In this document: positions 23,091 to 34,888 of the stretch, in pieces | Position numbering within the stretch: position 1 is the first letter of the stretch | How the letters are laid out: every line of letters starts with the position of its first letter | Notes under the pieces: generated by a model | What the model was told of the DNA's origin: nothing | Seen by the model: the letters and a program-made list of their open reading frames with translations, nothing else | Database searches by the model: none | DNA from: Mesostigma viride | Lineage: Eukaryota > Streptophyta > Mesostigmatophyceae > Mesostigmatales > Mesostigmataceae | DNA: 64,000 bases | Assembly (NCBI GenBank): GCA_009746045.1 | Contig: RPFO01000213.1 | Location: 12,696,063 to 12,760,062, forward strand | Direction of reading: 5' to 3' | Made by a program: the position numbers and the translations under genes

Positions 23091-25030
23091 CATTAATTAA
23101 TTAGGAACATAACTCCGTTGGGAGTATATGTAGCACATAGCCCTGAGAAGGGGCATATGAGCCTATAATACATTCTAAGCTACTTCCTGCAAGGGTGGGA
23201 ATGTAAACAACACTTGCTCTAGGTGCACCAGGGCACCCGCACCCTCATGGTCTATCACGCTATGCCCGGGTAAGGGGGGAGCATGCCTGTGAGGGGGAAG
23301 ATCATCATGGCTATACAAGAGCTATGGCATGGCTTCTCAGCAGAGAGTGACTCCCTGCATGGGCACAACATTACTAAATAAGGCTAGGCATCGTCTGGAG
23401 TGTGGCACATTATAGGCACACATGTACATGACTAAAAAGGCTAGGCCTCAGCTGGTATAGTGCCTGTAGTAGGCGGGCATGTACAAGGCCACTGTCTAAC
23501 TATTCTACACTACTGCTGTATTCCCCTAGGCTGGGGCTGGAGTTGCTGGGGCCACGGTGGTCGAGGGGGTCGCTTGCCAGGGCTTGTGGCCGACGTAGAT
23601 GGCCGCCCCCTTCCAGTACACCGGCTGGCCCGCCTTGGTCTGCCGGAGCTGGAGGTAGGTCTGCCATAGCTCCCGTCGTCGTTGTTGCTGTGCCAGGGTC
23701 AAGTCGTCGTCAAGGGTGAAGAGAGTCTTCTCGAGCCGCTTGCGGCGTCTGAGAAAAGAAATCTTGTCCGCCGGGGTCTTAAAGGTGAGAAGGAGCGGGG
23801 GCGGCCCGGCCTTACCCCGCGCGCGGGGAAGGCGGTGGGCGGCCAGCTCGATATCTCACCAGTAAGGCCCATGCGATCAAGGATTTCTCTCTCAAAAACA
23901 CGCGCAAGCTTCTCGGAATTCTCACCTTCCTCCATCTTGAGATTCTTGACAATGACGTTGAGGCTGCGCTTGGCGAGCTCGGCCTCCTCGCGGAGGTCAA
24001 GCGTCTGCCGCGCTGGAGCTGGGCTGCGACGGCGGAGGTGGTGGAGGTGGTATGTTGCTTAAGCATGTCCGCCCAGGTCGTGATGGGAGGAGCATCGCCG
24101 GCCAGGCCAGCAGGGCCGGGCTGGCTTGGCGGCAATGTCCTTCACTGCCTGGGCGGTGAGGCCTGCTGTGTTCTGCAAGACCTCGATAGCGATTGCATTA
24201 TCCTTGAGGCGCTGGTCGATGTCGCGGAGCTGGGCGGTGATGGAGTCGGTGGAGGCGGAGGGGGGGGGGGGGGGGAGGCGGGGGGGGTGGCGGGGGCGGT
24301 GGGGATGGTGGGAAGCTCAGCAGCCAGCGTGCCGCCAAGTGCCGCCACATCTGCGGCAAGAGGGGTCACGTGCTGCTCGAAAGCTTCCTTGAGGAGGGTG
24401 CGGATGGTGGCTTCGGTGGGGAAGGTGGGCGGGGGGGAAGCCCAGATCGCGGATTCGGAGCGTCCAGCAAGGGAGCAGAGGGCGAAGCGTTGAAGCTTGG
24501 GGCGACTCATGCGGTGAAGGATTGGGAGAGCCTCGGCGGGGTCGACAAGCTGGCCATTACCAGGCCAGCGGCCGCGGTTGTGGGACGTGAAGTACACGCA
24601 CAGGGTTAGAAGCGAGGCGTGATTGCCGGAAAACACGTCGTCCATGAAGGCTCCTATGCCTTGGAGCCAGTAGCTGGAGGCGTTGGCGTCAAAGGAGCGC
24701 TCTTCCCAGGGCGGCTCAGCAGAGCGACTGCGCTTGGGGTCAGGCGAGGCAGATGGCGAGGCAAGCCCGGGAGGCTGGGCGAGCACCAGTGCACGACTAG
24801 TGTCACCGTTGCCATCTGGGCCGGTGGGCGAAGCTGCAGCCGAAGCTGCAGACGTATTATCATTGCCGAGCGCAGCCGCCAGGCTGCGTTGCGTCGAGAG
24901 GCGTTTGCTCATCGTATATTGCGTAATGGCTTCGGAAAATTACATCAGCATGTGCGTCGTAGAAAGACGCATCGATTGTGATATTCACGGCTGAATTCGG
25001 TGCTCAAACGTGAAAGTTATGAGCTCCGCC
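23091..25030 (-). mobile_element. ORF1-only LINE-derived element, copy E1 (most complete)
   Basis: Minus-strand element with a TAATT tail and a 3' hairpin ACTCC-CAAC-GGAGT (23091-23130), a 3' UTR to ~23560 and a broken ORF1 from ATG ~24912 down to ~23560. ORF1 has a disordered N-terminus (MSKRLSTQRSLAAALGND), a conserved block with SSYWLQGIGAFMDDVFSGNH, a Pro-rich linker, a coiled-coil-like part and an L1-ORF1-type RNA-binding end: SLNVIVKNLKMEEGENSEKL, PPLLLTFKTPADKISFL, FTLDDDLTLAQQQRRREL and QPVYWKGAAIYVG. There is no reverse transcriptase between ORF1 and the 3' end. Frameshifts occur near 24140, 24260 and in the RNA-binding part. Confidence 0.7.
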
Positions 25031-25740
25031 GTCAGCCATGGCTACCTCGTGGCTCGTTCTTTATTCATCCCGCGCGAGAGAGCGGTGCATACGGGCCTGA
25101 TATCTAGAAGATTGGTGTTGACAATGGTCCAATTGAGCTCGATCCTGATGCTATCCAATCCGCGATTGTCGATGTATTGTCAGCACTAGCTTGGGATGGA
25201 CAAAGGTTCCACTTTTGTCTTATAAAGTGAGACAACTATTCCTGCATGGACGCATGGCTGCCGATGCAACGCTGCCTGAGGATGAGAGCGTTTGTCGGAT
25301 ATGAAAGGCGCGTCGAGATCGCGCGGATCGAAGCCGCGTGGCTGTGCGAAGATCTGCATATCCGGAGAGATAATGGCGGATGCATGACGTGGATTATCGG
25401 GTGGTGGTCGAAAAGAGAGAGCACGGATGGTTAGGAAACTAAAGATAACATGAAGAAAAAAATTATTTTTTTAAAAAAAATAAAAGGATAAAATTATAAA
25501 GAAGAAAAGGGGGGGAGGAGACGGTAGGGGTGAGTGGGGTGGGGGTCTGGGGCCGGGAGGGGTAAAGAAGTCATTGCTGTGACCGGTGCACGTGACTAGG
25601 TATGGTGGCACGGCTAGGCAAACATTCTAGGCATGGCTGCCAGGGCGGCAGTGACTAGCCATGATAATTCAAGCTAGGGCTATTCTAGCCCGCAGGGGGC
25701 GACCACATCTTGTGGTTGATCATCAGGTCCCCACCACTCC
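25031..25740. other. Intergenic with a short-repeat remnant
   Basis: At 25225-25430 AAGTGAGACAACTATTCCTG leads into a block related to 32800-32900. The A-rich stretch 25440-25510 and the following G-rich stretch show no coding signal. Confidence 0.4.
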
Positions 25741-25955
25741 AGTATTCTGATTTGGCACGCCGCAAAGGTGAAAACCATTTGCGTTCAGTGCCGGTCCGCG
25801 GAAAACGCGATGACTCTGGACAGTATGTACACATTACATGTAGTCTGTAGCCGATGTAGATAGATTAGACCGGTAGGACTGTTTGCACCCATCCATCCAT
25901 CCATCGGGGTAATGCTCCGTGACTCCCCAACGGGAGCACGAGTCTAATTAATTAA
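25741..25955 (+). mobile_element. SINE fragment plus family-2 3' end
   Basis: 25741-25810 matches the 3' part of the SINE (GCAAAGGTGAAAACCATTTG). 25850-25955 is a plus-oriented family-2 3' end with a GATG-complement repeat, TGCTCCGTGACTCCCCAACG and a TAATTAATTAATAA tail. Confidence 0.6.
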
Positions 25956-26660
25956 TAATGTACACATTGGGCTTCTGGGGGTCCCCACATTGGGCTTCTC
26001 CCGATTTCTGGCCTGCGCTGGTTGTCTCCTTGACCTTGGGCTTCTGGGGGTCCTGCTTGTGGCGGAGGTATTCAGGCCACCTGGGTCGCGTCGCCGCTGC
26101 CGCTGAGCGGGGGTCAGGTCGTCGTCCAGCGTCCAGGTGAGGTCGTGCAACCTCTTGCGACCAGAGAGGAGCCGCTGCTTGTCCTCAGGGGAGGGGAAGG
26201 TGAGCAGGACTGGTGGGCGAGCCGCGCCTTGTCCCGTGAGAGGGGGAAGGCGGTGGCACCCGCGCGCAGTTCTACCTCATGCACCTACCAGGCCCATGAG
26301 GGTAAGAAGCTCGTTCTTGAGCTCGTCAGCAAGGGTGGTTGACGTCTCACCAGGCTGCTGGGGAAAACAACGCAGCACCACTCGGCACTCGCGGCGGATG
26401 CGGTCGGTGGCCTCCCATTGTTCGGCCTGGCGGTGGTCCTCCAGCTCCTGGAGTTTCGTGGCGATGGCGTCGCTGATCGACCGCAGCATGCAGGTCCACG
26501 CATGCATAGGAGAGCGGCGGGAGGTCGCCAGCATCCTGCCGGCGGGTGGCTGGGATGCGATGGTACGTGGCCGTCTGCGCTGCATGCAATCTGAGTCGCC
26601 ATGCCCTAGCCATTGTTTAGCCATGATGATCTTCCACCATATGTCCGCACCTTAGCTGCT
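25956..26660 (-). pseudogene. Family-2 ORF1 fragment
   Basis: The minus strand encodes LEDHRQAEQWEATDRIRREC, ELKNELLTLMGLVGA and, after frame breaks, PVLLTFPSPEDKQRLLS and LTWTLDDDLTPAQRQRRR. This is the same RNA-binding ORF1 family as at 12691-13009. It is interrupted by frameshifts and by the neighbouring plus-oriented 3' end. Confidence 0.6.
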
Positions 26661-26699
26661 GGAATACATTTCTGGCCTGTGCTGGTTATCTCCTTGACA

Positions 26700-26875
26700 T
26701 AGTGGTGCAGGTGCACTTTGTGCACCCAGAGCAGGTGTATTTTTCACCCTACTCTTGCAGGAAGTAGCCCAGAATGTATTGAAAGCCATATGCCCCCTCC
26801 CAGGGATATGTGCTACATGTACTCCCAACGGAGATATGTTCCGATTTCATTTCATTTAAATTAATTTTAAAAATG
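26700..26875 (+). mobile_element. 3' end of ORF1-only element, copy E5
   Basis: Matches the last ~170 bp of the ORF1-only family: GCAGGAAGTAGC, CCATATGCCCCCTCCC, TGTGCTACATGTACTCCCAA and an ATTTC-type tail. It is heavily 5'-truncated. Confidence 0.65.
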
Positions 26876-27539
26876 GTGATAGTACACATAAGAAGTTATC
26901 GGTGGTCTAGGTCGGTTGACAAGCCAACCGCGTGCACGCATGCAGCCAAGTAAGTGCATCATAGCTTCAAGAGCACCGAGCAGCATGCATTAAAAGCCTG
27001 GCTGCACACCTGTCCGACCAGCCAATGTGTAATGCTCAGTAGGCCAGCTGCATCAAGGCATCCTTGGATTTCATGCCCACACCTGTATACGTGATGCCCA
27101 TAGACAGATATTATTAGCACATATGCGGCCAGGAATAGTTGTCTGACTTTATAACACCCTTGTATACCCCACACGGCGGCGGCCCTGCCAACAGGCCCCC
27201 ATGAAGGCACACCATGAGTAGCCCAACGAAAGCGTCTCGATCTACATAGGCAGAGAACTGGTTACCACATACCAATGGGCTTCCAACAGCAACATCTGCC
27301 CACACAGGTCTCCACAGCGCACGCGTGCCAGCAGACAAGCTTTACGTTCATCTTAATGACAACACATCCAAGTCCCATGTGATCCTGTGTAGGGGTGTGT
27401 AGGGGCGCTTTACGTCTTAAACTGGCATGCTGCGAGCCAGGAAACTAGTACAGGCTACAAATACAGGCAACGGTCCATCGGCCGAGCGCCGCCAGTGGCC
27501 CTGGGTCAAGGCCGCCAGGCAGAAAGCCCCCCTTTCCTC
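26876..27539. other. Intergenic, nothing recognised
   Basis: No coding signal. One GAATAGTTGTCTGACTTTAT motif near 27135 belongs to the short interspersed family. Confidence 0.4.
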
Positions 27540-27935
27540 TCACCCAAAGCAGCAACCGCCCTTTTTCTTGGGTGGTGTTGCCATCGCAGGGTTCGCAGGG
27601 GCCACCTGGTTGGTCCCCGTCCACGCGGTTGGCTTGGGGGCGGGCGCGGGCGTCGCCCCCGCCGGCTCGATCGGCTCCACCGTGTCCGCGCCTTTCTTCT
27701 GGAACATCATCTTGATGCTGCCGCGCCGACTGCGGCCCTGCGCGGGCGGCTTGTTCTTCTGGTCCGGCGCCCTGGGCCCCACAGGCACGACTCCGGGCGC
27801 GTCGGGCGTCGCGGTGTCCTGGTTCGGGGCACCCCCGTTGGCCTCCCCTGGCGGCGGGATGGGCTCCAGCAGCTTGTTGAGAGACAGGCGGCGCGGCCCC
27901 GTGGAGGGGGACGCGGGCAAGTGGGCCTCCTGCAT
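27540..27935 (-). CDS. Small Pro/Ala-rich protein with C-terminal KKKGGCCFG
   Basis: Single-exon reading frame of 131 residues from ATG 27935. It starts MQEAHLPASPSTGPRRLSLN, is rich in P, A, G and T, has a basic patch (GRSRRGSIKMMFQKKG) and ends in Lys-Lys-Lys-Gly-Gly-Cys-Cys-Phe-Gly. A CCxx end is one of the forms accepted by Rab geranylgeranyl transferase, and paired cysteines beside a polybasic stretch are also typical palmitoylation sites, so membrane anchoring is plausible. No domain is recognised. The high GC and defined end favour a real gene, but a final exon of a larger gene is also possible. Confidence 0.5.
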   Translation of the reverse strand: MQEAHLPASPSTGPRRLSLNKLLEPIPPPGEANGGAPNQDTATPDAPGVVPVGPRAPDQKNKPPAQGRSRRGSIKMMFQKKGADTVEPIEPAGATPAPAPKPTAWTGTNQVAPANPAMATPPKKKGGCCFG

Positions 27936-29705
27936 GGTTGATCGAGGGAAGAGTCTATAAATAGATGGCGGGCGTGGATGCCAGCCAAGAATGCCAGCCT
28001 GTGCTCACACACCGCGAGAGGCTTGTTGACAGGAGTCGTTTGAGGCGGCCTGTGCTAGCACTCCTTCCGGATGACTCTGGGTGCCGACCCTGTGCTTGAT
28101 GTAGCGCGGGTTTGGGGCAGAGCAACGGTGGCTCTATGGCAGGGAAACGCAGCAAACGCGTATGCCCTTTAACGAGGGCGCGTGAAGGTGCTAGTCCCTG
28201 CACGGTTCACACTGGTGACGGCGGCCCCTGGTTAGGCGCGCAGCGCAGGGAGTGATGGGCTGTCGTTGCTGCCCCATCCGCCACAGGGTCGCATGGTGTT
28301 CTCAAGGCTAGCGCCCAGGGTCCCTGGCTCCATCTGGCTGCTGTCAACCCGGTGTCACAACATGGCGGGCATTGCTCGACCGTCCACGTCTGCGAGGGGG
28401 CTGCTGTGGTGAGGTGGGAAGGGGGTGGGAAAGGGGGGGAGGAGACAGGCGGCAGCAGCCATGCAAGTGGGCAGGAAGGGGAAGTGAAAGAAGGGGCAAC
28501 AGGTCAGCAATGCTGCCATTCAAGACATGACGAGATACGGATAAAACAGAAAATGCTACAGACAGGAGGTCGTTGTCATGTGTACTGAGTGGGACAACCG
28601 GTTGGGGTCGTGTTTGTCACATGGATACAGCCACGGTGGGGAGGCGCTGTGCGCACGCTTTTCTGCAGCTTCAGGACTTTCTGCAGGCTGCCAAGCGTGA
28701 AAACACTTAGTACTCCTGAAAGGATGGGCCGATGATGCTCAGCCCAACGAACTGGCAGGGCAGAAGGGAGGGGCCAGGCTCACCCCGGCTGGGCTATCCT
28801 ACGGGTGATTACTAGGAGCCAGGAACTTGACGCAACACTGTAGACGGCCTGGGGACAAACGTACTGGCTTGGAGAAGCCACCTGCGGGCTCCCTATCAGA
28901 AATCATGACTTGTGTAGGTAGCTGTTACTCTACATACAAGAAAAACACGCGGCGCGATGATGCGGAATCGATGACAGCAGGCGACTGCAGGCGTGAGGCA
29001 GCCATTATAACCTAACATGTTTGTACTGCTACAGCGCGGAAGTCGTCTGCGTGGAATCGATCTGCGTGGAAATGACAAGCACATTCCTCCCGGAGATAGC
29101 GCTTGGCGGTAGGCAATATTACTGCACTTGGCTAATCAATATATCGCACAGGACCCCGAGAGAGCTTGGGTCCGCCGCGAAGCTCGACAACAAAGTACAA
29201 ACACGCTACTAATAGCCGCTTCAATCGCTCGCCTAGTGTGAGAGAAGAAGTACTGATCTCCCATGTCTTCAAGTTTGGCTATACAGAAGCGGAGGCCTGA
29301 AGACGCTGCTTCCCCGGGAGAAAATTAGTCAAGCTAGATTGGGCATGATTTTCCGGCCGCGGGTTCCTATCATGGAAAGTGAGCTAGCCAACGGGTCCGA
29401 CTAACGCGTTTACCTGGAATATTGCACCGGCTTCAATACGCAGGTTCCGGGAAAACACGCACCGAGCAACTCAATGCCTTAGGGAAACCTTGCTTAAGGG
29501 AATCCATTAATCCACGCTATCATGGCAATGAGTAAAGAAAAATTACGTGGGCTGCCAACCAGTGTGACAGACTTGGGTGTGCCCGGCCTCGAGCTTTAGG
29601 TGCGCCACACGCATACACGCAATGCGCAGTGCTACGGAGATAAGTGCCCCGTGAGTCACTGCTATTTATGGCGACGGATGCTTCCAAGCGGGGTTCTGGC
29701 TCGCA
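27936..29705. other. Intergenic, no gene seen
   Basis: 1.8 kb with only short open frames and no repeat arrays. The promoter of the minus-strand KKKGGCCFG gene should lie at its left end. Confidence 0.4.
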
Positions 29706-30355
29706 CACTCATGAGTTAAAAACTCACCCCCGGACCAGAATCAGACCGGGGATCGTCGCCGCGCCTGGTTGCGAGCTACTCCAAGCAGGCCGTGGACTGC
29801 CCTAGCGGCGTATCCAGACGGGAAGTCTGCGTAACCAGCGTAAACCAGACTCCAGCATGCCGTAAGTACAGGTAAAAGCTGTAAAAACCCCATGCCAGAG
29901 ACAGCTGCTGACAAAGTTACAGTGCAGCGGGCACCCCCGGCAGCCATAGCGGGAACGATAGTCCGGCAATTGACGGGGGCGGCATGGATGTTTATTAAAC
30001 GTAGATTGATTATATTTAACGTACAAGGTAGCGTTACCTGCAATCCAATAAATGAGGCATTTTAGCGTGGATTTTCTCCAGAGCTTTACCGTGTTTGTCG
30101 TGGCAGAATGTTCCAATGCAGTAGATCAAGTGACGCCATTACTATCGATGTTCCTTTGCATTGCTGCATCTGCCAATTGTTTTTCACTTAAAAGATTGAT
30201 ATTGCCTTGTTATGTCGCCAGGTAGACCGATATCCAAGCGAGTTACGGGCGACTTTGCTCGCGATCATAAATGTAGGAGCACGCATTAATTAAACCGGAC
30301 TTGCTTGGGGTCAGGTCCCGATGGTGCGTTGTCGAGCGAGAGCCCACCAAGCAGG
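29706..30355 (+). repeat. Left arm of inverted duplication
   Basis: Matches 35571-36414 in inverted orientation, for example AACTCACCCCCGGACCAGAA against TTCTGGTCCGGGGGTGAGTT. Divergence is moderate, with several small indels. Confidence 0.9.
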
Positions 30356-31416
30356 CGTGCTTATTGTTTATAATTATTATGATCATGAACCTGCCTTATT
30401 GCCAGCATGTGTTCAGCTAGACTGTGGCCACTTTTGGTGCCGTGATGCTACAGTCATACCGTTGGCAGCCATTTTCCGTTTTCCTCAAGCGCTGGAATGC
30501 ACAACTTCTCCATACTTATCCCGCCCGGCATGTCAGTGACCGTTCCCCAGGTATAGAACACTTCATGGCTTATTCATACTTGCTGGTTTGGGGCAGCGTA
30601 TTTGCTTCTATCACCAGCAGCGCTTCACCTGACACTTTCGTTTGACTGCAGAGCCCCAACGTGATGCCTTGGCGTTGGCGGTGGTCCTCAAGCGCGTACT
30701 GTCTGAAGGACAGTATCATGGTATGACATTGGTAAGCTTTTGCGTTTGGTTTTGGCAGAGCTCTTGCCAGCAGCCGGGGCAGAATAGCAGCAGTATTGTC
30801 AATACCTGTTCTTATGCTTGCTCAACACGATAAATCATGTAGTCTGTTTCTCTGATGAAGACATTGGTTGGCAGTCGTATCAATAGTGTTGCCTGCAATT
30901 TTCCCAGACCGGATACGCCTGTATGGTTGGCGATTACGGTTACTAGCATTTCTTCTTAGAGCCCGGGAGTCATGTTGAGATCAAGGTGACTAATGTGACA
31001 TTGCTTTCTCTTTGCTAATGTTACTAGGGTTGTGGTGCCGGGATGCTGCATGTTGCTAACTGAGAAAAGCAGGATTCGTCCTTCAGAAAGAGACTAATAT
31101 GACAGCAGGTAATATCTAGCACATCATCGTTCCCTTAGTGAACTCGTTGCATGTATACATCCTGCTTCCACGCTTGCTTCCTTGCTTTTGGTTGCTGGCT
31201 GGCCGGCCGGCTGGTTGGCGTGTATTGCTTGTTCCCATAAACATTTGTATACGTACACGCACGCTCATGTTGTCATGCACGCACAAGACCGCACCAAAGC
31301 AACCAACCAATGTAACAAGCTCCCATATCCCATGGTCATGACTCCCCACCCTACCCAACAGCTGCACCTCATGCCCACTGCTTACACCATGGTTGTCATG
31401 CCAAACTGCTGCCATG

Positions 31417-32219
31417 GCCGTCATGGCTGTCGTTGCTGTCGTGGCTGTCGTGGCTGTCGTGGCTGTCGTGGCTGTCGTGGCTGTCGTGGCTGTCGTGGCT
31501 GTCGTGGCTGTCGTGGCTGTCGTGGCTGTCGTGGCTGTCGTGGCTGTCGTGGCTGTCGTGGCTGTCGTGGCTGTCGTGGCTGTCGTGGCTGTCGTGGCTG
31601 TCGTGGCTGTCGTGGCTGTCGTGGCTGTCGTGGCTGTCGTGGCTGTCGTGGCTGTCGTGGCTGTCGTGGCTGTCGTGGCTGTCGTGGCTGTCGTGGCTGT
31701 CGTGGCTGTCGTGGCTGTCGTGGCTGTCGTGGCTGTCGTGGCTGTCGTGGCTGTCGTGGCTGTCGTGGCTGTCGTGGCTGTCGTGGCTGTCGTGGCTGTC
31801 GTGGCTGTCGTGGCTGTCGTGGCTGTCGTGGCTGTCGTGGCTGTCGTGGCTGTCGTGGCTGTCGTGGCTGTCGTGGCTGTCGTGGCTGTCGTGGCTGTCG
31901 TGGCTGTCGTGGCTGTCGTGGCTGTCGTGGCTGTCGTGGCTGTCGTGGCTGTCGTGGCTGTCGTGGCTGTCGTGGCTGTCGTGGCTGTCGTGGCTGTCGT
32001 GGCTGTCGTGGCTGTCGTGGCTGTCGTGGCTGTCGTGGCTGTCGTGGCTGTCGTGGCTGTCGTGGCTGTCGTGGTTGTCGTGGCTGTCGTGGCTGTCGTG
32101 GCTGTCGTGGCTGTCGCGGCTGTCGCGGCTGTCGTGGCTGTCGTGGCTGTCGTGGCTGTCGTGGCTGTCGTGGCTGTCGTGGCTGTCGTGGCTGTCGTGG
32201 CTGTCATGGCTGTCATGGC
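31417..32219. repeat. 9-bp minisatellite GTGGCTGTC, ~88 units
   Basis: Nearly homogeneous array; the few variants are GTGGTTGTC, GCGGCTGTC and, at the right end, ATGGCTGTC. Because 9 is divisible by 3, every frame on both strands is open; none is a gene. Confidence 0.97.
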
Positions 32220-32584
32220 CGTCTTGGCAATTGCCAGGGGAACTCGGTGAGTGCCAGTTCAAGATGCTCGAGGGCAAGTGGGCTAGGGCGTTTGGCAATG
32301 CGCACGCAGGTGCATGCCGGACACTTGTTCTTTGTAACGTAGTACAGGCAGTGCAGACGGGCTGGACATGCAAATACTTGCTGTCCTTAGCAAGTGGCCA
32401 GCCCAAGCAAGATGCACATGCATGCAACCCATCACTGTGTGTAATGTCTTGTATCCACACTCCGTAGGTACCTGGCATGCACATGGTCTGAACTTGCAGA
32501 ATTTCACTCCAACAACATGTGGCTGGCAGCAAGCATTGAGGTAACTGCAACTGTAAATCTGTAACGACTAATCTCACGCATCCA

Positions 32585-32900
32585 GGAATAGTTGTCTCCA
32601 TTATTGTATGGGAGGGAGGGGTAGGGTTGATAGGGATTCTACTTGGTAGGGTTGAGAGAGCACGAACGTGAAAAGATCAAGGAGACAACCAGCGCAGGCC
32701 AGAAATCGGGAGAATCCGGTCCATGGTAGCTCGAGCCTGCCGTTATCTTTTCCGCGTTTTCGAGTCGTTCAGGATGATGAATATGAAGTGAGACAACTAT
32801 GCCTGGACGCATGGCGATCCAACGCCGTGGAAGGACTAGGGTAGTTGTCTGATAGGAAAGACGCGAAGGCCGCGGAAGCCGCGTGGCTAGCTCTAGGAAG
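32585..32900. repeat. Short interspersed repeat with GAGACAAC-type ends
   Basis: Contains AATAGTTGTCTCC (32586), TCAAGGAGACAACCAGCGCA (32678), GAAGTGAGACAACTATGCCT (32786) and the block shared with 8540-8590. GAGACAACCAGCGCAGGCCA also occurs at 42450 and, inverted, at 14100, 26000 and 37930. Confidence 0.5.
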
Positions 32901-33069
32901 ACCTGCATGGAGGGAGCTAGACAGAGGGTAGCGAGAAATGTTGATGGGGAAAACACACACACACACATGCACACACACACATACACACACACACACACAC
33001 GCCACCAGCAGCAACAAAAACAACCAAAACTAAGAAGGAAAAGAGGGAACACATACGCACATACACACA

Positions 33070-33345
33070 GATCTCGAGTGATTTATCTAGTACCAAATCC
33101 GAAAGGCTTGCATCACTCCCCGGACAGGAGAACTTTTGCGGATGACTGTAGGTGTAAGTTGGCGATGCCATGGTATCCGGAGACGTCCGTCCTATAGTCA
33201 GCAAAATTGGTGCGAGAGGTCCCCAGTTCGATTCCGGTCGGATTCATTTGCAGATCGCGTTTTCCGCGTTTTCCGCGGCCTGGCACTGAACGCAAAGGTT
33301 TTCACCTTTGCGGAGTGTCTGATCAGAACATACACGAAGGGATCA
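33070..33345 (+). mobile_element. tRNA-related SINE, copy b
   Basis: B-box GTTCGATTC at 33226-33234 and an A-box-like TGGCGATGCCATGG near 33160. Near the 3' end there is a hairpin CGCAAAGGT-TTTC-ACCTTTGCG. It is plus-oriented, opposite to copies a and c. Confidence 0.72.
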
Positions 33346-33537
33346 GAATACACGAAGGGGCTAAAATAAGAAGTAAGGAGTATACATTACAGAGGGAAAA
33401 AGAAAAAGGAAAAGGAAAGAAAGAAAAAAGAAAAGATTTAACGTAAATGGTAGTCATACGAACAAAAATAAATAAAGACAAAGTAAAGAGTAATAATTAT
33501 AACAAAAACCAAAATGGAATAAAGAATGCACGGAGAT

Positions 33538-33800
33538 GGAATTAATTAATTAATTAATTAGACTCGTGCTCCCGTTGGGGAGTCACGGAGCATTAACCCC
33601 GATGGATGGATGGGTGGGTGCAAACAGTCCTACCGGTCTAAGCTATCTACATCAGCCACCTACGACATCTATCTAACAGCATTACTAACTACAACATCTA
33701 TCTATACAGCATCACGCTGCCCTAGGGGAGCTGTCTGGCGTGCCTCCCGCGGGTTTGCACACGCGGGCGCTTCCCCACAGGATGGAAAGCATGGAGATGG
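33538..33800 (-). mobile_element. Family-2 3' end and fragment
   Basis: TAATT tail, GACTCGTGCTCCCGTTGGGG block, GATG repeat and ~150 bp of further family sequence ending in GGGTTTGCACACGCGGGCGC, which is also found at 13430. Confidence 0.6.
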
Positions 33801-34888
33801 AAATTAATGTGTAGCCTTGTTTTGTTTAAGTGGTGTATCTCACATAAGTCACGTGAACAAAATGGAACTAAGATTACGTGCACCATCTGCGAGCATAGTT
33901 GTCTCACTTCATATGCACAGCTATGATGGGTACTCTTGATACATGCTTCACAAGGGCAATGCATGTAGTGGATCTCTACCGGAACTGGCGGGGGGGAGAA
34001 TCAGGCATACAGGCAATGCGGACTTCTCCATGGGATATGCAGATGGTATGTCGCAGTATTACTATGTTCTTGGGACATCAACTACAACAATAAAAAGTAC
34101 AACAATAAAACAGCCTAGCATTTGGGTGTGCACTTGGTTGTCTTGAAGAAGATGTCTTGAAGAAGATGTCTTGAAAAAGTTGTATACAGAGTAAGGGCGA
34201 GAAACCCACAGATACATGGCATTATTCCAACAAAGTGAATTACATGGTCACACTCTAATGCAGCCAGCCAGTTCAGGATTGAGGTAGGCAGCACATGTGA
34301 CTTTTATATGCTGGCCGTCAGGCTAGCTAGTTATTGGCGCGCAGCACCATCAGCTCAGCTGTGGCCAAGGTAATGGAAACACAGAACATCACTTGTGAAC
34401 CGAATGTAGCACAGACATGGCTGTTCACATCAGCAACGTGAGAGATGCACATGATGCCTGCAAGAAAGCCATCAAGCCACCGACATGCCAACGCAAGCCA
34501 GCAAACATGCAGCAAGCACAGCAAACACCTACCACAGTGATGATATCACACCCCCAATCTGCCAATCCCTAGATAGTAGATACCTAGCTGAGGCTGCGGG
34601 TGGGGCCTGCTCAGGTGTTCAAAGGCTAGGGTTGGATTCGGAAAATGTTGGGTGGTTACCTGCCAAAAATCGCCCCACATTCTGTACAGCACTTGAGTGC
34701 TCCGTGACCTCTCAACCGAGGCTTAGGTTCCATCAATAACTTGCGCCAGCAAGGCAAACAATCAAAGACAGCCACCAATGCAAGCAATACAGCTATGCAA
34801 ATAACCCAGAAAAACAAGTAGGCACAAGTCAGCGATGCAAGCCGCTTAGTCAGTCTTAATGCATGCAATGACCTCCTTGTGGCGACAA
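33801..34888. other. Interior of the 6.7-kb structure, no gene seen
   Basis: Unique-looking sequence with short AAGATGTCTTGA repeats at 34145-34175. No coding signal. Confidence 0.4.

Noticed and set aside
31182-32601. Very long open frames on both strands (up to ~400 codons)
   Set aside because: They are produced by the 9-bp minisatellite, whose length is divisible by 3 and which has no stop in any frame.
33226-33234. Perfect B-box considered as part of a tRNA gene
   Set aside because: The flanking sequence does not fold into a complete cloverleaf, and the unit occurs in three dispersed copies, one with a target-site duplication, so it is a SINE.
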